This document shows positions 32,514 to 40,904 of a DNA stretch of 53,998 nucleotides, in pieces. The stretch is from an uncultured Eubacteriales bacterium. GTDB taxonomy: Bacteria; Bacillota; Clostridia; Oscillospirales; CAG-272. The position numbers were made by a program, and so were the translations under genes. How positions within the stretch are numbered: position 1 is the stretch's first letter; each line of letters opens with the position of its first letter. The notes under the pieces are model-generated. The model saw nothing but the letters and a program-made list of their open reading frames with translations. It did no database searches and was not told the origin of the DNA. The DNA lies in NCBI GenBank assembly GCA_900546315.1, contig URCP01000008.1, positions 1 to 53,998 on the forward strand. Reading direction: 5' to 3'.

Positions 32514-35500
32514 TTACTTGAAGTATTTTACTCCGGACTCAAAGATATGCTGGTCCTTGTCGCCCTCAATGTTGATGGCGACATTCCTGCCGATTCTCTC
32601 GCTGTGACCCATCTTACCGAAGATGCGTCCGTCGGGGCTGAGTATGCCCTCGATCGCGAAGCCGGAACCGTTCGGGTTGAAGCGTATATCCATCGTCGGG
32701 TCGCCGTCGAGATCCACGTACTGGGTCGCGATCTGTCCGTTCGCGGCGAGCTTTCTGATAAGAGCCTCGTCGGCGTAGAAGCGTCCCTCTCCGTGGGATA
32801 TCGGCACAGTGTGAATGTCGCCGACATTCACTCCGGCGAGCCACGGGGACTTCACCGACGCGATTCTCGTGCGGACCATCATCGACTGGTGACGGCCGAT
32901 CGTGTTGAAGGTCAGCGTCGGGCAGTCGGGCGTCATCTCGTCCATGATCTTACCGTACGGGAGAAGTCCGGACTTGACGAGCGCCTGGAAGCCGTTGCAT
33001 ATACCGAGTACGAGACCGTCGCGGTTCTCGATGAGGTCTGTGACGGCGTCCTTGACGCGCGGGTTTCTCAGCACCGCGGTGATGAACTTACCGGAGCCGT
33101 CCGGCTCGTCGCCTCCGGAGAATCCGCCAGGAAGCATGAATATCTGAGCGCCGTTTATGAGCGACACAAGCTCGTCGACCGACTCGCCGAGCGCCTTCGC
33201 GTCGAGGTTTCTGAGCACGCATATCTCAGACTCCGCGCCGGCGGCGTTGAAACGCCTCATCGTGTCGTACTCGCAGTTCGTTCCCGGGAATACCGGAATC
33301 ACAACTCTCGGACGGGCAAACTTCTCATTCGCGACGACCGCGGAGCGCTCCGCGCAGGTGAACTTCTCGACCTTTTCCGGCTTGATCTCCGGAACGACGG
33401 TCGGGAACACCTTCTCGAGGGTGGATTCCCAGTCCTTCTGGAGAGCCTCGACGTCGACCGACTCGCCGCCGAGCGTGAATCTACCGTCGTCTGTGGTCAT
33501 GCCGAGAAGTCTGCCGTCGATCCTCTCCTCGGTCTCGACGATGAACGCACCGTATCCGAGCCCGAACAGCGACCTGTTGTCGATATCGTCAGCGGCCTTG
33601 AAACCGATACGGTTTCCGAGCGCCATCTTGACAAGTCCCTCAGCCGCGCCGCCCATATCGACAGCGTAAACAGCCTTTGCCTTACCGGACGAGATGAGCG
33701 CGTGTACACGGTCAAACAGATGTCTCAGGCTCTCGAAGTCCGGAAGATCGTTATGATCGAGCACCGGAACGAGCAGCGTCACAAAGTGACCAGCGCCCTT
33801 GAACTCGGGAGTTACAAGATTCTTCGCGTCGTCGACCGCGACGGCGAAGGAAACGAGTGTCGGCGGAACGTCGATATGCTCGAAGGTGCCGGACATCGAG
33901 TCCTTTCCTCCGATCGCCGCGATGCCGAGCTCGCACTGAGCCTTCAGAGCTCCGAGCAGAGCCGCCATCGGCTTGCCCCAGCGCTTCGGATCGTTTCTCG
34001 TCTTCTCGAAATACTCCTGGAAAGTGAGATATATATTATGGTAATCAGCACCCGCCGCGACGAGCTTTGCCGCCGACTCGACGACCGCATAGACAGCGCC
34101 GTGATACGGGCTCTTCGACGACAGGAACGGGTCGAAGCCGTATGCCATGAGCGAGGTCGTGTCTGTCTCGCCGGTGAGCACCGGGATCTTCGCCGCCATG
34201 TACTGCGGTTCGGTGATCTGGTACTTTCCGCCGTAAGGCATCACGACGGTGCCCGCGCCGATCGTGCTGTCAAATTTCTCGACAAGTCCGCGCTCAGAGC
34301 AGATATTGAGCGAAGTGATGACCTTTCTGACGGCGTCCATCCTATCCGACGTGTCGACAGTTTCCATGAAGCCATCGAGCAGACCAGCGGTATTCACGCT
34401 CTCGATCTCGATATCGGTGTGCTTCTCCGCGCCGTTCGAGTTCAGGAACTCGCGGGAGAGGTCGATTATGTAATTTCCATTCCACTTCATGCGCAGACGA
34501 GGCTCTTCGGTCACACGCGCGACAATCGTCGACTCGAGATTCTCGCGGGAGGCGTATCCGCGGAACTTATCCGCATCCTCCTTCGCGACGACGACAGCCA
34601 TTCTCTCCTGAGACTCGGAAATCGCGAGCTCGGTGCCGTCGAGACCCTCGTACTTCTTCGGAACCTTCGAGAGGTCGATATCAAGCCCGTCCGCGAGCTC
34701 ACCGATAGCGACCGAAACTCCGCCCGCGCCGAAATCGTTGCAGCGCTTGATAAGTCTCGTGACCTTCTCGTCTCTGAACAGTCTCTGGAGCTTTCTCTCC
34801 TCCGGCGGGTTGCCCTTCTGGACCTCCGCGCCGCAGGTTGTCAGAGAGGACGCGGTGTGCGCCTTCGAGGAGCCGGTAGCTCCGCCGCAGCCGTCGCGTC
34901 CGGTGCGTCCGCCGAGCAGGATTATCTCGTCGCCGGGAATCGGGCGCTCACGAACGACGTTCTTCGCGGGAGCCGCGCCGACGACGGCGCCGATCTCGAG
35001 GTGCTTCGCGACATAATCCGGATGATAGAGCTCATAAACAGCGCCGGTAGCGAGACCGATCTGGTTGCCGTAGGATGAATAGCCGCTCGACGCGCCGTGA
35101 GTTATCTTCGACTGCGGGAGCTTGCCCGGCAGCGTCTCGGAAACCGGAACACGCGGGTCGGCGCATCCTGTGACGCGCATCGCCTGATAGACATATGAAC
35201 GTCCGGACAGCGGGTCACGGATCGCACCGCCAAGACAGGTAGCCGCGCCGCCGAAAGGCTCGATCTCGGTCGGGTGGTTGTGCGTCTCGTTCTTGAACAT
35301 GAAGAGCCAATCCTCGGGCTTGCCGTCGATGTCGACCTTGATCTTCACCGAGCAGGCGTTGATCTCCTCTGACTCATCGAGATTCTTCAGCACACCGGTC
35401 TTCTTTAAGTACTTCGCCGCAATGGTCGCCATGTCCATGAGCGTGACGTTCTTCTTTGAGAGACGCTCGCCGTAGACGAACTTTCTCTTCTCAAGGTAAT

Positions 35501-36239
35501 CCTCGAAGGTCTCCTTCACGTACTCGTCGCCGATCTTCACGTTTTCGATCGAGGTGAGGAATGTAGTGTGGCGGCAATGGTCAGACCAATAGGAGTCGAT
35601 CAGCCTGATCTCGGAAATGGTGGGATCGCGCTTCTCCTCGTCGCGGAAATACTTCTGACAGAAACATACGTCGTCGAAATCCATCGCGAGCGCGTACTTG
35701 TCAAGGAACTCATGGAGTGCCTTCTCATCCATAGAGATGAAGCCGTCTATAGTCTCGACGGTTGTCGGAATATGGAAGTTGTCGGCGAGCGTTTCCGGCT
35801 TATCAAGCGACGCCTCACGGCTCTCGACCGGGTTGATGACATAGTGCTTTATGCGCCCGACGTCGTCCGCAGAAATATTGCCGGAAAGGATATACACGCG
35901 CGCGGTTCTGACCCGCGGACGCTCACGGTAGGTCAGCAGCTGAATGCACTGCGCGCAGGAATCCGCTCTTTGGTCGAACTGTCCCGGCAGGTACTCGACC
36001 GCGAAGACGACGCCGTCCGCCTTTACCTCGTCATAGACGATATCGCTCTGCGGCTCAGAGAAGATGGTGTTCTTCGCTTTCGCGAACACCTCCTCATCGA
36101 TGCCTTCGACATCGTAGCGGTTCAGGACCCTGAGACCGGTGAGCCCGCTTATCATCAGGTTCTCGCGTATGTCCGCGAACAGGCTCCTCGCCTCCACGGC
36201 GTGCGCGGGCTGCTTTTCGACGTATATTCTGTATACCAT
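32514..36239 (-). CDS. purL: Phosphoribosylformylglycinamidine synthase, single chain
   Basis: A 1241-aa FGAM synthase, the fourth step of purine synthesis, converting FGAR, glutamine and ATP to FGAM. This is the long single-chain form typical of many Clostridia and Bacteroides. Order: N-terminal PurS-like region, linker, two AIR-synthase-type ATP domains (motifs NETHNHPTEIEPFGGAAT near 320, GGKDSMSGTF near 780), and a C-terminal class I glutaminase from about 975 (VIPVFPGTNCEYD, LGICNGFQAL with the nucleophile Cys near 1075, SHGEGRF with the His near 1145). It lies 160 nt downstream of mtaB and shares no close purine neighbour. No purine riboswitch is visible. A GC-rich stem (36314-36352 region) sits in the gap. 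Confidence 0.97.
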   Translation of the reverse strand: MVYRIYVEKQPAHAVEARSLFADIRENLMISGLTGLRVLNRYDVEGIDEEVFAKAKNTIFSEPQSDIVYDEVKADGVVFAVEYLPGQFDQRADSCAQCIQLLTYRERPRVRTARVYILSGNISADDVGRIKHYVINPVESREASLDKPETLADNFHIPTTVETIDGFISMDEKALHEFLDKYALAMDFDDVCFCQKYFRDEEKRDPTISEIRLIDSYWSDHCRHTTFLTSIENVKIGDEYVKETFEDYLEKRKFVYGERLSKKNVTLMDMATIAAKYLKKTGVLKNLDESEEINACSVKIKVDIDGKPEDWLFMFKNETHNHPTEIEPFGGAATCLGGAIRDPLSGRSYVYQAMRVTGCADPRVPVSETLPGKLPQSKITHGASSGYSSYGNQIGLATGAVYELYHPDYVAKHLEIGAVVGAAPAKNVVRERPIPGDEIILLGGRTGRDGCGGATGSSKAHTASSLTTCGAEVQKGNPPEERKLQRLFRDEKVTRLIKRCNDFGAGGVSVAIGELADGLDIDLSKVPKKYEGLDGTELAISESQERMAVVVAKEDADKFRGYASRENLESTIVARVTEEPRLRMKWNGNYIIDLSREFLNSNGAEKHTDIEIESVNTAGLLDGFMETVDTSDRMDAVRKVITSLNICSERGLVEKFDSTIGAGTVVMPYGGKYQITEPQYMAAKIPVLTGETDTTSLMAYGFDPFLSSKSPYHGAVYAVVESAAKLVAAGADYHNIYLTFQEYFEKTRNDPKRWGKPMAALLGALKAQCELGIAAIGGKDSMSGTFEHIDVPPTLVSFAVAVDDAKNLVTPEFKGAGHFVTLLVPVLDHNDLPDFESLRHLFDRVHALISSGKAKAVYAVDMGGAAEGLVKMALGNRIGFKAADDIDNRSLFGLGYGAFIVETEERIDGRLLGMTTDDGRFTLGGESVDVEALQKDWESTLEKVFPTVVPEIKPEKVEKFTCAERSAVVANEKFARPRVVIPVFPGTNCEYDTMRRFNAAGAESEICVLRNLDAKALGESVDELVSLINGAQIFMLPGGFSGGDEPDGSGKFITAVLRNPRVKDAVTDLIENRDGLVLGICNGFQALVKSGLLPYGKIMDEMTPDCPTLTFNTIGRHQSMMVRTRIASVKSPWLAGVNVGDIHTVPISHGEGRFYADEALIRKLAANGQIATQYVDLDGDPTMDIRFNPNGSGFAIEGILSPDGRIFGKMGHSERIGRNVAINIEGDKDQHIFESGVKYFK

Positions 36240-36399
36240 TTTCCGACTCCTTATTCAATTCAATTATTCATGGAATGCCGTGCCCTGACGCGACAGCATC
36301 TTCTCATCTCCCGCCGGACACGGCGCGCGGCTTCTCCGCGCGTCCGGATGACGGGGAAAGATCTTTCCGGTTTTCTTCGGGGACAATCGTCATCAACGA

Positions 36400-37701
36400 T
36401 CAGATAATGAAGCCGCTGTAGGTTGATCCGTCAAAGCCGTTGAGCTTCACGGCCTTTATCTCTCCGTGCAGATCTTCCGGAGTTATCACTGTCACCTCAA
36501 GGAACTCGGCGGTGTGTCCGACGGCGCGCCCGTCCTCGCAGAGCTCGAACAGAACGTCTTTCTGGCTACCGACATAATTCTCGGCAATCTTCAGAGCCGC
36601 TTCGCGCTCCGCGTCCTCAAGACGCTTCAGGCGCTCGTTCTTCGTCTCCTCCGGAATCTGGTCCTCCATCTCGGCTGCCTCGGTGCCCGGACGCTTGGAG
36701 TACGGGAAGATGTGCAGGTGGATGAACCCGACTCTCTTCACAAAATCGACCGTCTCCATGAACATCTCCTCGGTCTCTCCCGGGAAACCGACGATAATGT
36801 CAGCAGTGAAGGTGACGCCCGGTATCTTCTCCCTGATATAGGCTATGTTGCTTTCAGCGGTCTCGGCGTTATAGCGTCTGCGCATCGCCGCGAGCACGCG
36901 CGACGAGCCCGACTGCATCGAAAGATGGAAGTTAGGCGCGAGATGACTGAGCTTCGCTATTCTGTCGACAAACTCAGGCTTCATCAGCGACGGATCGAGC
37001 GAGCCGAGTCTTATCCTGCCAATACCCTCGATGGCGTCGACCTTTTCGAGAAGATCCGCGAGGTTCTCATCCCCGAGATCCCTGCCCCAGCAGGCGGTCT
37101 CGATTCCGGTCAGAACTATCTCGTAATAGCCCGCCGCGACGAGTCCCTTAACTTCCTCGACGACGTCCTCAGCCGGCTTCGACCTGACATGACCGCGAGC
37201 CTGCGGAACTATGCAGTAAGAGCAGCGATTGTCACAGCCGTCCTCGATCTTGACATACGCGCGGGTGCGCTCGGACGAGTGTATACACATTCTCTCGAGC
37301 GGAGCCGACATGATATCGTCGACCTTGATGTCCGCCGCGCCGTTCTTCTCACCGGAGGCGATGAGTCCGAGCGCCGCGTCGACAAGGCGCATCTTGTTGC
37401 TGTTTCCGCAAATGAAATCGACGCCGTCGATCCCCGCGGTCTTGCCCGGGTTCAGCTGCGAGTAGCAGCCGGTGACGAGTACGTATGCCTTCGGATTGTG
37501 TCTCGCCGCGCGGCGGATCATCTGGCGCGTCTTGCGGTCGCTCTCAGCCGTAACCGTGCATGTATTGATTATGTAAATGCCGCACTTCTCGGAGAAGCGG
37601 CCGATAATGAATCCGTTCTTCTCGAACTCCTCGGCTATGGCCTGACTCTCATACTGGTTCACTTTACAGCCGAGCGTCATAATTCCGACCCGTCTGTACA
37701 T
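36400..37701 (-). CDS. mtaB: tRNA t6A37 methylthiotransferase MtaB
   Basis: A 433-aa radical-SAM methylthiotransferase that turns t6A37 into ms2t6A37 in tRNAs reading ANN codons. The N-terminal UPF0004 domain has the cluster cysteines in MTLGCKVNQYES (the MtaB hallmark CKVNQYE), INTCTVTA and VTGCYSQ. The radical-SAM motif CDNRCSYC lies near 160-167. A C-terminal TRAM-like segment follows about 375. Start chosen at ATG 37701, matching family N termini; a GTG at 37725 in frame is possible. Own promoter at 37851-37879 (minus). purL probably shares its transcript. Confidence 0.93.
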   Translation of the reverse strand: MYRRVGIMTLGCKVNQYESQAIAEEFEKNGFIIGRFSEKCGIYIINTCTVTAESDRKTRQMIRRAARHNPKAYVLVTGCYSQLNPGKTAGIDGVDFICGNSNKMRLVDAALGLIASGEKNGAADIKVDDIMSAPLERMCIHSSERTRAYVKIEDGCDNRCSYCIVPQARGHVRSKPAEDVVEEVKGLVAAGYYEIVLTGIETACWGRDLGDENLADLLEKVDAIEGIGRIRLGSLDPSLMKPEFVDRIAKLSHLAPNFHLSMQSGSSRVLAAMRRRYNAETAESNIAYIREKIPGVTFTADIIVGFPGETEEMFMETVDFVKRVGFIHLHIFPYSKRPGTEAAEMEDQIPEETKNERLKRLEDAEREAALKIAENYVGSQKDVLFELCEDGRAVGHTAEFLEVTVITPEDLHGEIKAVKLNGFDGSTYSGFII

Positions 37702-37850
37702 ATTGTTCGTTTCTATCTTAAACACCCCAAAATCATAAAAAACATATTATAAGCGTTATAAGCGGCGTTCCGGAAAATATAATCACCCGCGCCGCCGTCG
37801 GTTCATGCGCCTCCGAGGGACAGCAATCCCCTCATCGCGCACTAATATAT

Positions 37851-37879
37851 ATTGTAGCATTTTTTTCGCTTTATGTAAA
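37851..37879 (-). promoter_or_regulatory. Promoter of mtaB-purL
   Basis: Minus strand TTTACA (37879-37874), 17-nt spacer, TACAAT (37856-37851). It leaves a leader of about 145 nt before ATG 37701. Confidence 0.78.
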
Positions 37880-38021
37880 TATCAAAATATGCTGAATTTT
37901 GTATTCAACTAACAAAATCTAATGACAAATTTCAACAACTTATACAATTTAAGCTGATTTTCGCGTGTCCGGAAAGCGGGAAAAAATCTCCGCGCGCGGC
38001 GGTGTGTCCATAAAACAGCGG
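37880..38021. other. AT-rich intergenic stretch, nothing recognised
   Basis: Part of the 386-bp gap between the mtaB start and the HIT gene end. Apart from the mtaB promoter and the HIT terminator I see no gene, RNA or repeat here. Confidence 0.5.
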
Positions 38022-38058
38022 AATCCTCCGTATGATCGTCCGGGTCATACGGAGGATT
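38022..38058 (-). terminator. Terminator-like hairpin after the HIT gene
   Basis: Perfect 14-bp stem: AATCCTCCGTATGA (38022-38035) with TCATACGGAGGATT (38045-38058), 9-nt loop; on the minus strand it is followed by CCGCTGTTTTATG. Confidence 0.8.
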
Positions 38059-38087
38059 GTTTATCAGTCCGATAAATTACGGAAATT

Positions 38088-38552
38088 TCACCGCAGCAGC
38101 TTTTCCAGTTCCATCAGCAATTTTGCCTTCATTTCGCTCAGCTCAGTATCCGACGGGCGGTTGCCGGCACAATACATTTTCTCCATCGGATACCACCAGA
38201 CGGGACCTTTGCCGTTATTCCCGTAGTTTTCAATATCACCATTTCTGCGCGGATACAGATGCCAGTGCAAATGAGCGTCGCCCATTCCGAGGAGCTCATA
38301 ATTCATTTTCTCCGCCCCGAAAGCTTTTGAAACAGCCTCGGCGACAATTGACATCTCTTCCAAAAACTTTTTGCGTTCCGGCATATCAAGCTGGAACAGC
38401 TCTGTTTTACTATGGTTTTTATAAAGAAAAAGAGTATACCCGTAAAAATGCTGATTATCACCTATCACTACGTACCCGGTCTCTAATTCTTTGACAAAAG
38501 ACGGATTGGTTCCGTTTTTTATCATTTCGATTCTGTCGCATATCAGGCACAT
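38088..38552 (-). CDS. HIT-family nucleotide-binding protein
   Basis: A 154-aa HIT (histidine triad) hydrolase or transferase acting on nucleotide phosphoramidates or dinucleotides. The triad is seen in AHLHWHLYPR (His94, His96, His98). The start MCLICDRIEMIKNG, with the CxxC Zn-like pair, is usual in this subgroup. AAGGAGA before ATG 38552 supports the start. It is less GC-rich and uses more A/T-ending codons than neighbouring genes by eye, which may reflect separate acquisition. Downstream of the EndoA gene with repeat D in between. Confidence 0.9.
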   Translation of the reverse strand: MCLICDRIEMIKNGTNPSFVKELETGYVVIGDNQHFYGYTLFLYKNHSKTELFQLDMPERKKFLEEMSIVAEAVSKAFGAEKMNYELLGMGDAHLHWHLYPRRNGDIENYGNNGKGPVWWYPMEKMYCAGNRPSDTELSEMKAKLLMELEKLLR

Positions 38553-38590
38553 GATTCGTCTCCTTCAATCTGAAACCATAGTTTATCCAA

Positions 38591-38678
38591 TGAAACACGG
38601 ATTTAAGGTTGTTTTCGCGGAAAAAGCCCATAAATCCGGGGCCTTTTTTTCGCGAAAACCCGATTTAATCAGTGTATC
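38591..38678 (+). repeat. 88-bp MITE-like palindromic repeat, copy D
   Basis: Same unit and orientation as A and B, ends TGAAACACGG and AATCAGTGTATC. The most diverged copy, with CGCGGAAAAA in place of CGCAGAAAAA and a matching change in the other arm (TTTCGCG). It lies between the EndoA stop and the HIT ribosome binding site. No clear target duplication. Confidence 0.85.
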
Positions 38679-38769
38679 CCTGAGTAAAATTATATCAGAA
38701 AAACATGAAGAAATCTACCATCTCCGCGAGAAACGCCCGGACACTTCTGATCCGGACGTTCTATACTCG

Positions 38770-39111
38770 TTAAAGTCCGAAGCTGACGTTTATCGCGTCG
38801 TTCACCTGTCTCATGACGCTGTCGTCGAGGTGTCCCATCTTTTCACCGAGACGGCGCTTGTCGATCGTACGTATCTGTTCGAGCAGGATCACGGAGTCCT
38901 TCGCAAGCCCGAATCTGTCGGCTATCACGTTTATGTGCGTTGGCAGGCGGGTCTTCCCGACCTGACTCGTGATTGCCGCCGCAATGACGGTCGGGCTGTA
39001 TTTGTTCCCGACGTCGTTCTGGACGATCAGCACCGGTCTGAGTCCGCCCTGCTCCGAGCCGATGACCGGACTGAGATCCGCATAATAAATATCGCCGCGT
39101 TTGACGGTCAT
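38770..39111 (-). CDS. ndoA: EndoA/MazF-type mRNA endoribonuclease (PemK family), no adjacent antitoxin
   Basis: A 113-aa toxin-type RNase, close in sequence pattern to Bacillus NdoA, which cuts mRNA at UACAU and arrests growth. Seen: MTVKRGDIYYADLSPVIGSE, catalytic Arg25 in LRPVL and Thr48 in AAIT, and EQIRTIDKRRL. AAAGGA is 12 nt before ATG 39111; another in-frame ATG at 39123 touches the AAAGGA and is unlikely to be used. The usual CopG-type antitoxin gene does not precede it: tRNA-Gly lies there, divergently. Either the antitoxin is elsewhere or the toxin is tamed. A remnant-like hairpin (39140-39165) lies in its leader. Confidence 0.92.
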   Translation of the reverse strand: MTVKRGDIYYADLSPVIGSEQGGLRPVLIVQNDVGNKYSPTVIAAAITSQVGKTRLPTHINVIADRFGLAKDSVILLEQIRTIDKRRLGEKMGHLDDSVMRQVNDAINVSFGL

Positions 39112-39139
39112 TTTAATGATCATTCCTTTCGAAACTATC

Positions 39140-39165
39140 AAGTCTGAAAATTTGTTATCAGACTT
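39140..39165 (-). repeat. Hairpin resembling the terminal stem of the 106-bp three-way repeat
   Basis: AAGTCTGA (39140-39147) and TCAGACTT (39158-39165) enclose AAATTTGTTA. The 106-bp repeats at 51104 and 53892 end with the same GTCTGAAAAT/ATTTTCAGAC stem, and here, as before hpt, the sequence then runs TAGT-TTCGAAAGG-AATGATCAT. Possibly a deletion derivative. Confidence 0.5.
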
Positions 39166-39234
39166 TCCTCTGTTCAGTATTTTGCCCAGAGCCGGTGAAA
39201 ATAAACGCGGCGGCAATATTTTTTCAAAAACCTC

Positions 39235-39263
39235 TTGACAAACCCGGCAAAATGGTGTATAAT
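39235..39263 (+). promoter_or_regulatory. Promoter of tRNA-Gly
   Basis: TTGACA (39235-39240), 17-nt spacer, TATAAT (39258-39263): perfect consensus. Confidence 0.93.
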
Positions 39264-39278
39264 ATCAGTGTTGAATGT

Positions 39279-39352
39279 GCGAACGTAATTTAATGGTAGA
39301 ATTCCAGCTTCCCAAGCTGATTGCACGGGTTCGATTCCCGCCGTTCGCTCCA
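39279..39352 (+). tRNA. tRNA-Gly (anticodon CCC)
   Basis: 74 nt including encoded CCA. Acceptor stem GCGAACG (39279-39285) with CGTTCGC (39342-39348). The D arm contains AATGGTAGAAT. Anticodon loop TTCCCAA within CAGC...GCTG gives anticodon CCC, reading GGG. The T arm is CGGGTTCGATTCCCG. The gene stands alone between a consensus promoter and a terminator. Confidence 0.96.
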
Positions 39353-39362
39353 GAAGGCATGG

Positions 39363-39395
39363 CCGCCGTCTTATGACTGGCGGTCTTTCTTTTTT
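39363..39395 (+). terminator. Terminator of tRNA-Gly
   Basis: CCGCC (39363-39367) pairs with GGCGG (39379-39383), extended by weak pairs, followed by TCTTTCTTTTTT. Confidence 0.8.
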
Positions 39396-39459
39396 CGCTG
39401 AGATCCATGGGTTTTGCACTGTTTGGACATGGTACCGGAAAATTCGTCCGTACAGTTTA

Positions 39460-39488
39460 TTGACAACACGGATGTGATATGATAGAAT
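39460..39488 (+). promoter_or_regulatory. Promoter of pfkA
   Basis: TTGACA (39460-39465), 17-nt spacer, TAGAAT (39483-39488). The 165-nt leader to ATG 39662 is A/T-rich with no clear structure; it accounts for the 309-bp gap after the tRNA. Confidence 0.82.
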
Positions 39489-39661
39489 ATAATACAGGGT
39501 ATGTCGGCAAAAAATATGAACAAATAAATAAATAAACGCTGACCCCCTTGATTTTTGCGAGAAAATATATTAGAATATATAATAGGAGCATTTTAAGCTA
39601 CGACAACACCGCGGGTATTCTGATCAAGATAAAAAATTTCAAAAAAAGGATGATAAATACA

Positions 39662-40729
39662 ATGGCACAGTTCAGAAAAATCGGCGTCCTGACCTCTGGC
39701 GGAGACGCACCCGGCATGAACGCGGCGATCCGCGCCGTCACACTTTCCGCTTACGCTCACGGAGTTGAGGTCGTCGGCATCATGAAGGGCTATACCGGCC
39801 TCATCAGCGGCGAGCTGAAGGAGCTCACTCCCCGCGATGTTGCCAACATAAGCGGTCTCAGCGGCACTATCCTCTACTCCGACCGCTGCCCCGAGTTCAA
39901 GACCGAAGAGGGCATGGCAAAGGCCATAAAGACCTGCCGTGACAACCACATCGACGGCATCGTCGCGATCGGCGGCGACGGAACCTTCCGCGGTGCGACC
40001 GACCTCTCCATCAGGGGCATCCCGACGATCGGCCTTCCCGGAACCATCGACAACGATATAACCTCCTCCGATTACACGATCGGCTTTGACACCGCGATGA
40101 ACACGGTCGTCACCTGCGCGGACAATCTCCGCGATACCGGCGAATCCCACGCGCGCTGCATGGTCATGGAGGTCATGGGCAACGGAGCCGGCGATATCGC
40201 GCTCAACTGCGGTCTCGCTGTCGGCGCCGTCGCTATCGCGATCAAGAAGCTTCCGTTCGACGAGGACGCGGCTATCGCGACCATAAAGGCTCAGCGCGCA
40301 AAGGGTCAGCGTTCCTTCATCGTCATGATCTCCGAATCTATGGGCGGCGAGTTCGGCGAGGCTCTCACCAAACGGATCATGGCTGAGACCGGTGTTGACA
40401 GCCGGTTCGTCAGACTCGGACACATCGTCCGCGGCGGCGCTCCGTCCCTCCGCGACAGACTCACAGCTACCAGAATGGGTGATTACGCGGTCAAGCTTAT
40501 CCTCAAGGGTATGTCCAACCTCGTCGTCGTCGAGCAGAAGAGCGAGCTCGTCGAGGTCGAGATCCAGTACGCGCTCATGCTCGACCGTATGTACAAGAAC
40601 AAACTCAAGGACGGCGATCTCGACAAGTTCACCGCGGAGCAGGTCGCGTCCGCGAAGAAGTTCTGCGACGACAAGCGCGTCGAGTTCGACGGTCTGATGG
40701 ACGTCGCGAAGATGCTCGCATCCAACTGA
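39662..40729 (+). CDS. pfkA: ATP-dependent 6-phosphofructokinase
   Basis: A 355-aa phosphofructokinase, the committing step of glycolysis. GVLTSGGDAPGMNAAIR opens the fold. Cofactor choice: GGDGTFRGA has Gly where PPi enzymes have Asp, and PGTIDNDI has Gly where PPi enzymes have Lys, so ATP is used. The catalytic Asp is in TIDND. It is longer than the usual 320 aa by a C-terminal extension after about residue 320 (helical, Lys-rich). AAAAAAGG lies 12 nt before ATG 39662; an in-frame ATG at 39650 touches the AAGG and is probably not the start. Confidence 0.96.
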   Translation: MAQFRKIGVLTSGGDAPGMNAAIRAVTLSAYAHGVEVVGIMKGYTGLISGELKELTPRDVANISGLSGTILYSDRCPEFKTEEGMAKAIKTCRDNHIDGIVAIGGDGTFRGATDLSIRGIPTIGLPGTIDNDITSSDYTIGFDTAMNTVVTCADNLRDTGESHARCMVMEVMGNGAGDIALNCGLAVGAVAIAIKKLPFDEDAAIATIKAQRAKGQRSFIVMISESMGGEFGEALTKRIMAETGVDSRFVRLGHIVRGGAPSLRDRLTATRMGDYAVKLILKGMSNLVVVEQKSELVEVEIQYALMLDRMYKNKLKDGDLDKFTAEQVASAKKFCDDKRVEFDGLMDVAKMLASN

Positions 40730-40760
40730 TCACTGAAGCAGCAATAAATTCAACTATTTC

Positions 40761-40790
40761 AGCCCGGCGAAAATATCGCCGGGCTGATTT
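40761..40790 (+). terminator. Terminator of pfkA
   Basis: AGCCCGGCGA (40761-40770) pairs perfectly with TCGCCGGGCT (40776-40785), then GATTTCT. Confidence 0.8.
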
Positions 40791-40827
40791 CTGCTTATTT
40801 TCTATACCTTCTTGCAATTTTTTTCAA

Positions 40828-40856
40828 TTGACATCCGGCGCGGAATGTATTATAAT
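40828..40856 (+). promoter_or_regulatory. Promoter of the DUF4965/DUF5127 gene
   Basis: TTGACA (40828-40833), 17-nt spacer, TATAAT (40851-40856). Confidence 0.92.
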
Positions 40857-40904
40857 ATGTGTAAACGCCGAACGGCGGATTCAATGATTCGGAGGATAAT
40901 CAAA

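Noticed and set aside
32547..35078. 843-codon plus-strand frame opposite purL
   Set aside because: Shadow of purL, which has all family motifs.
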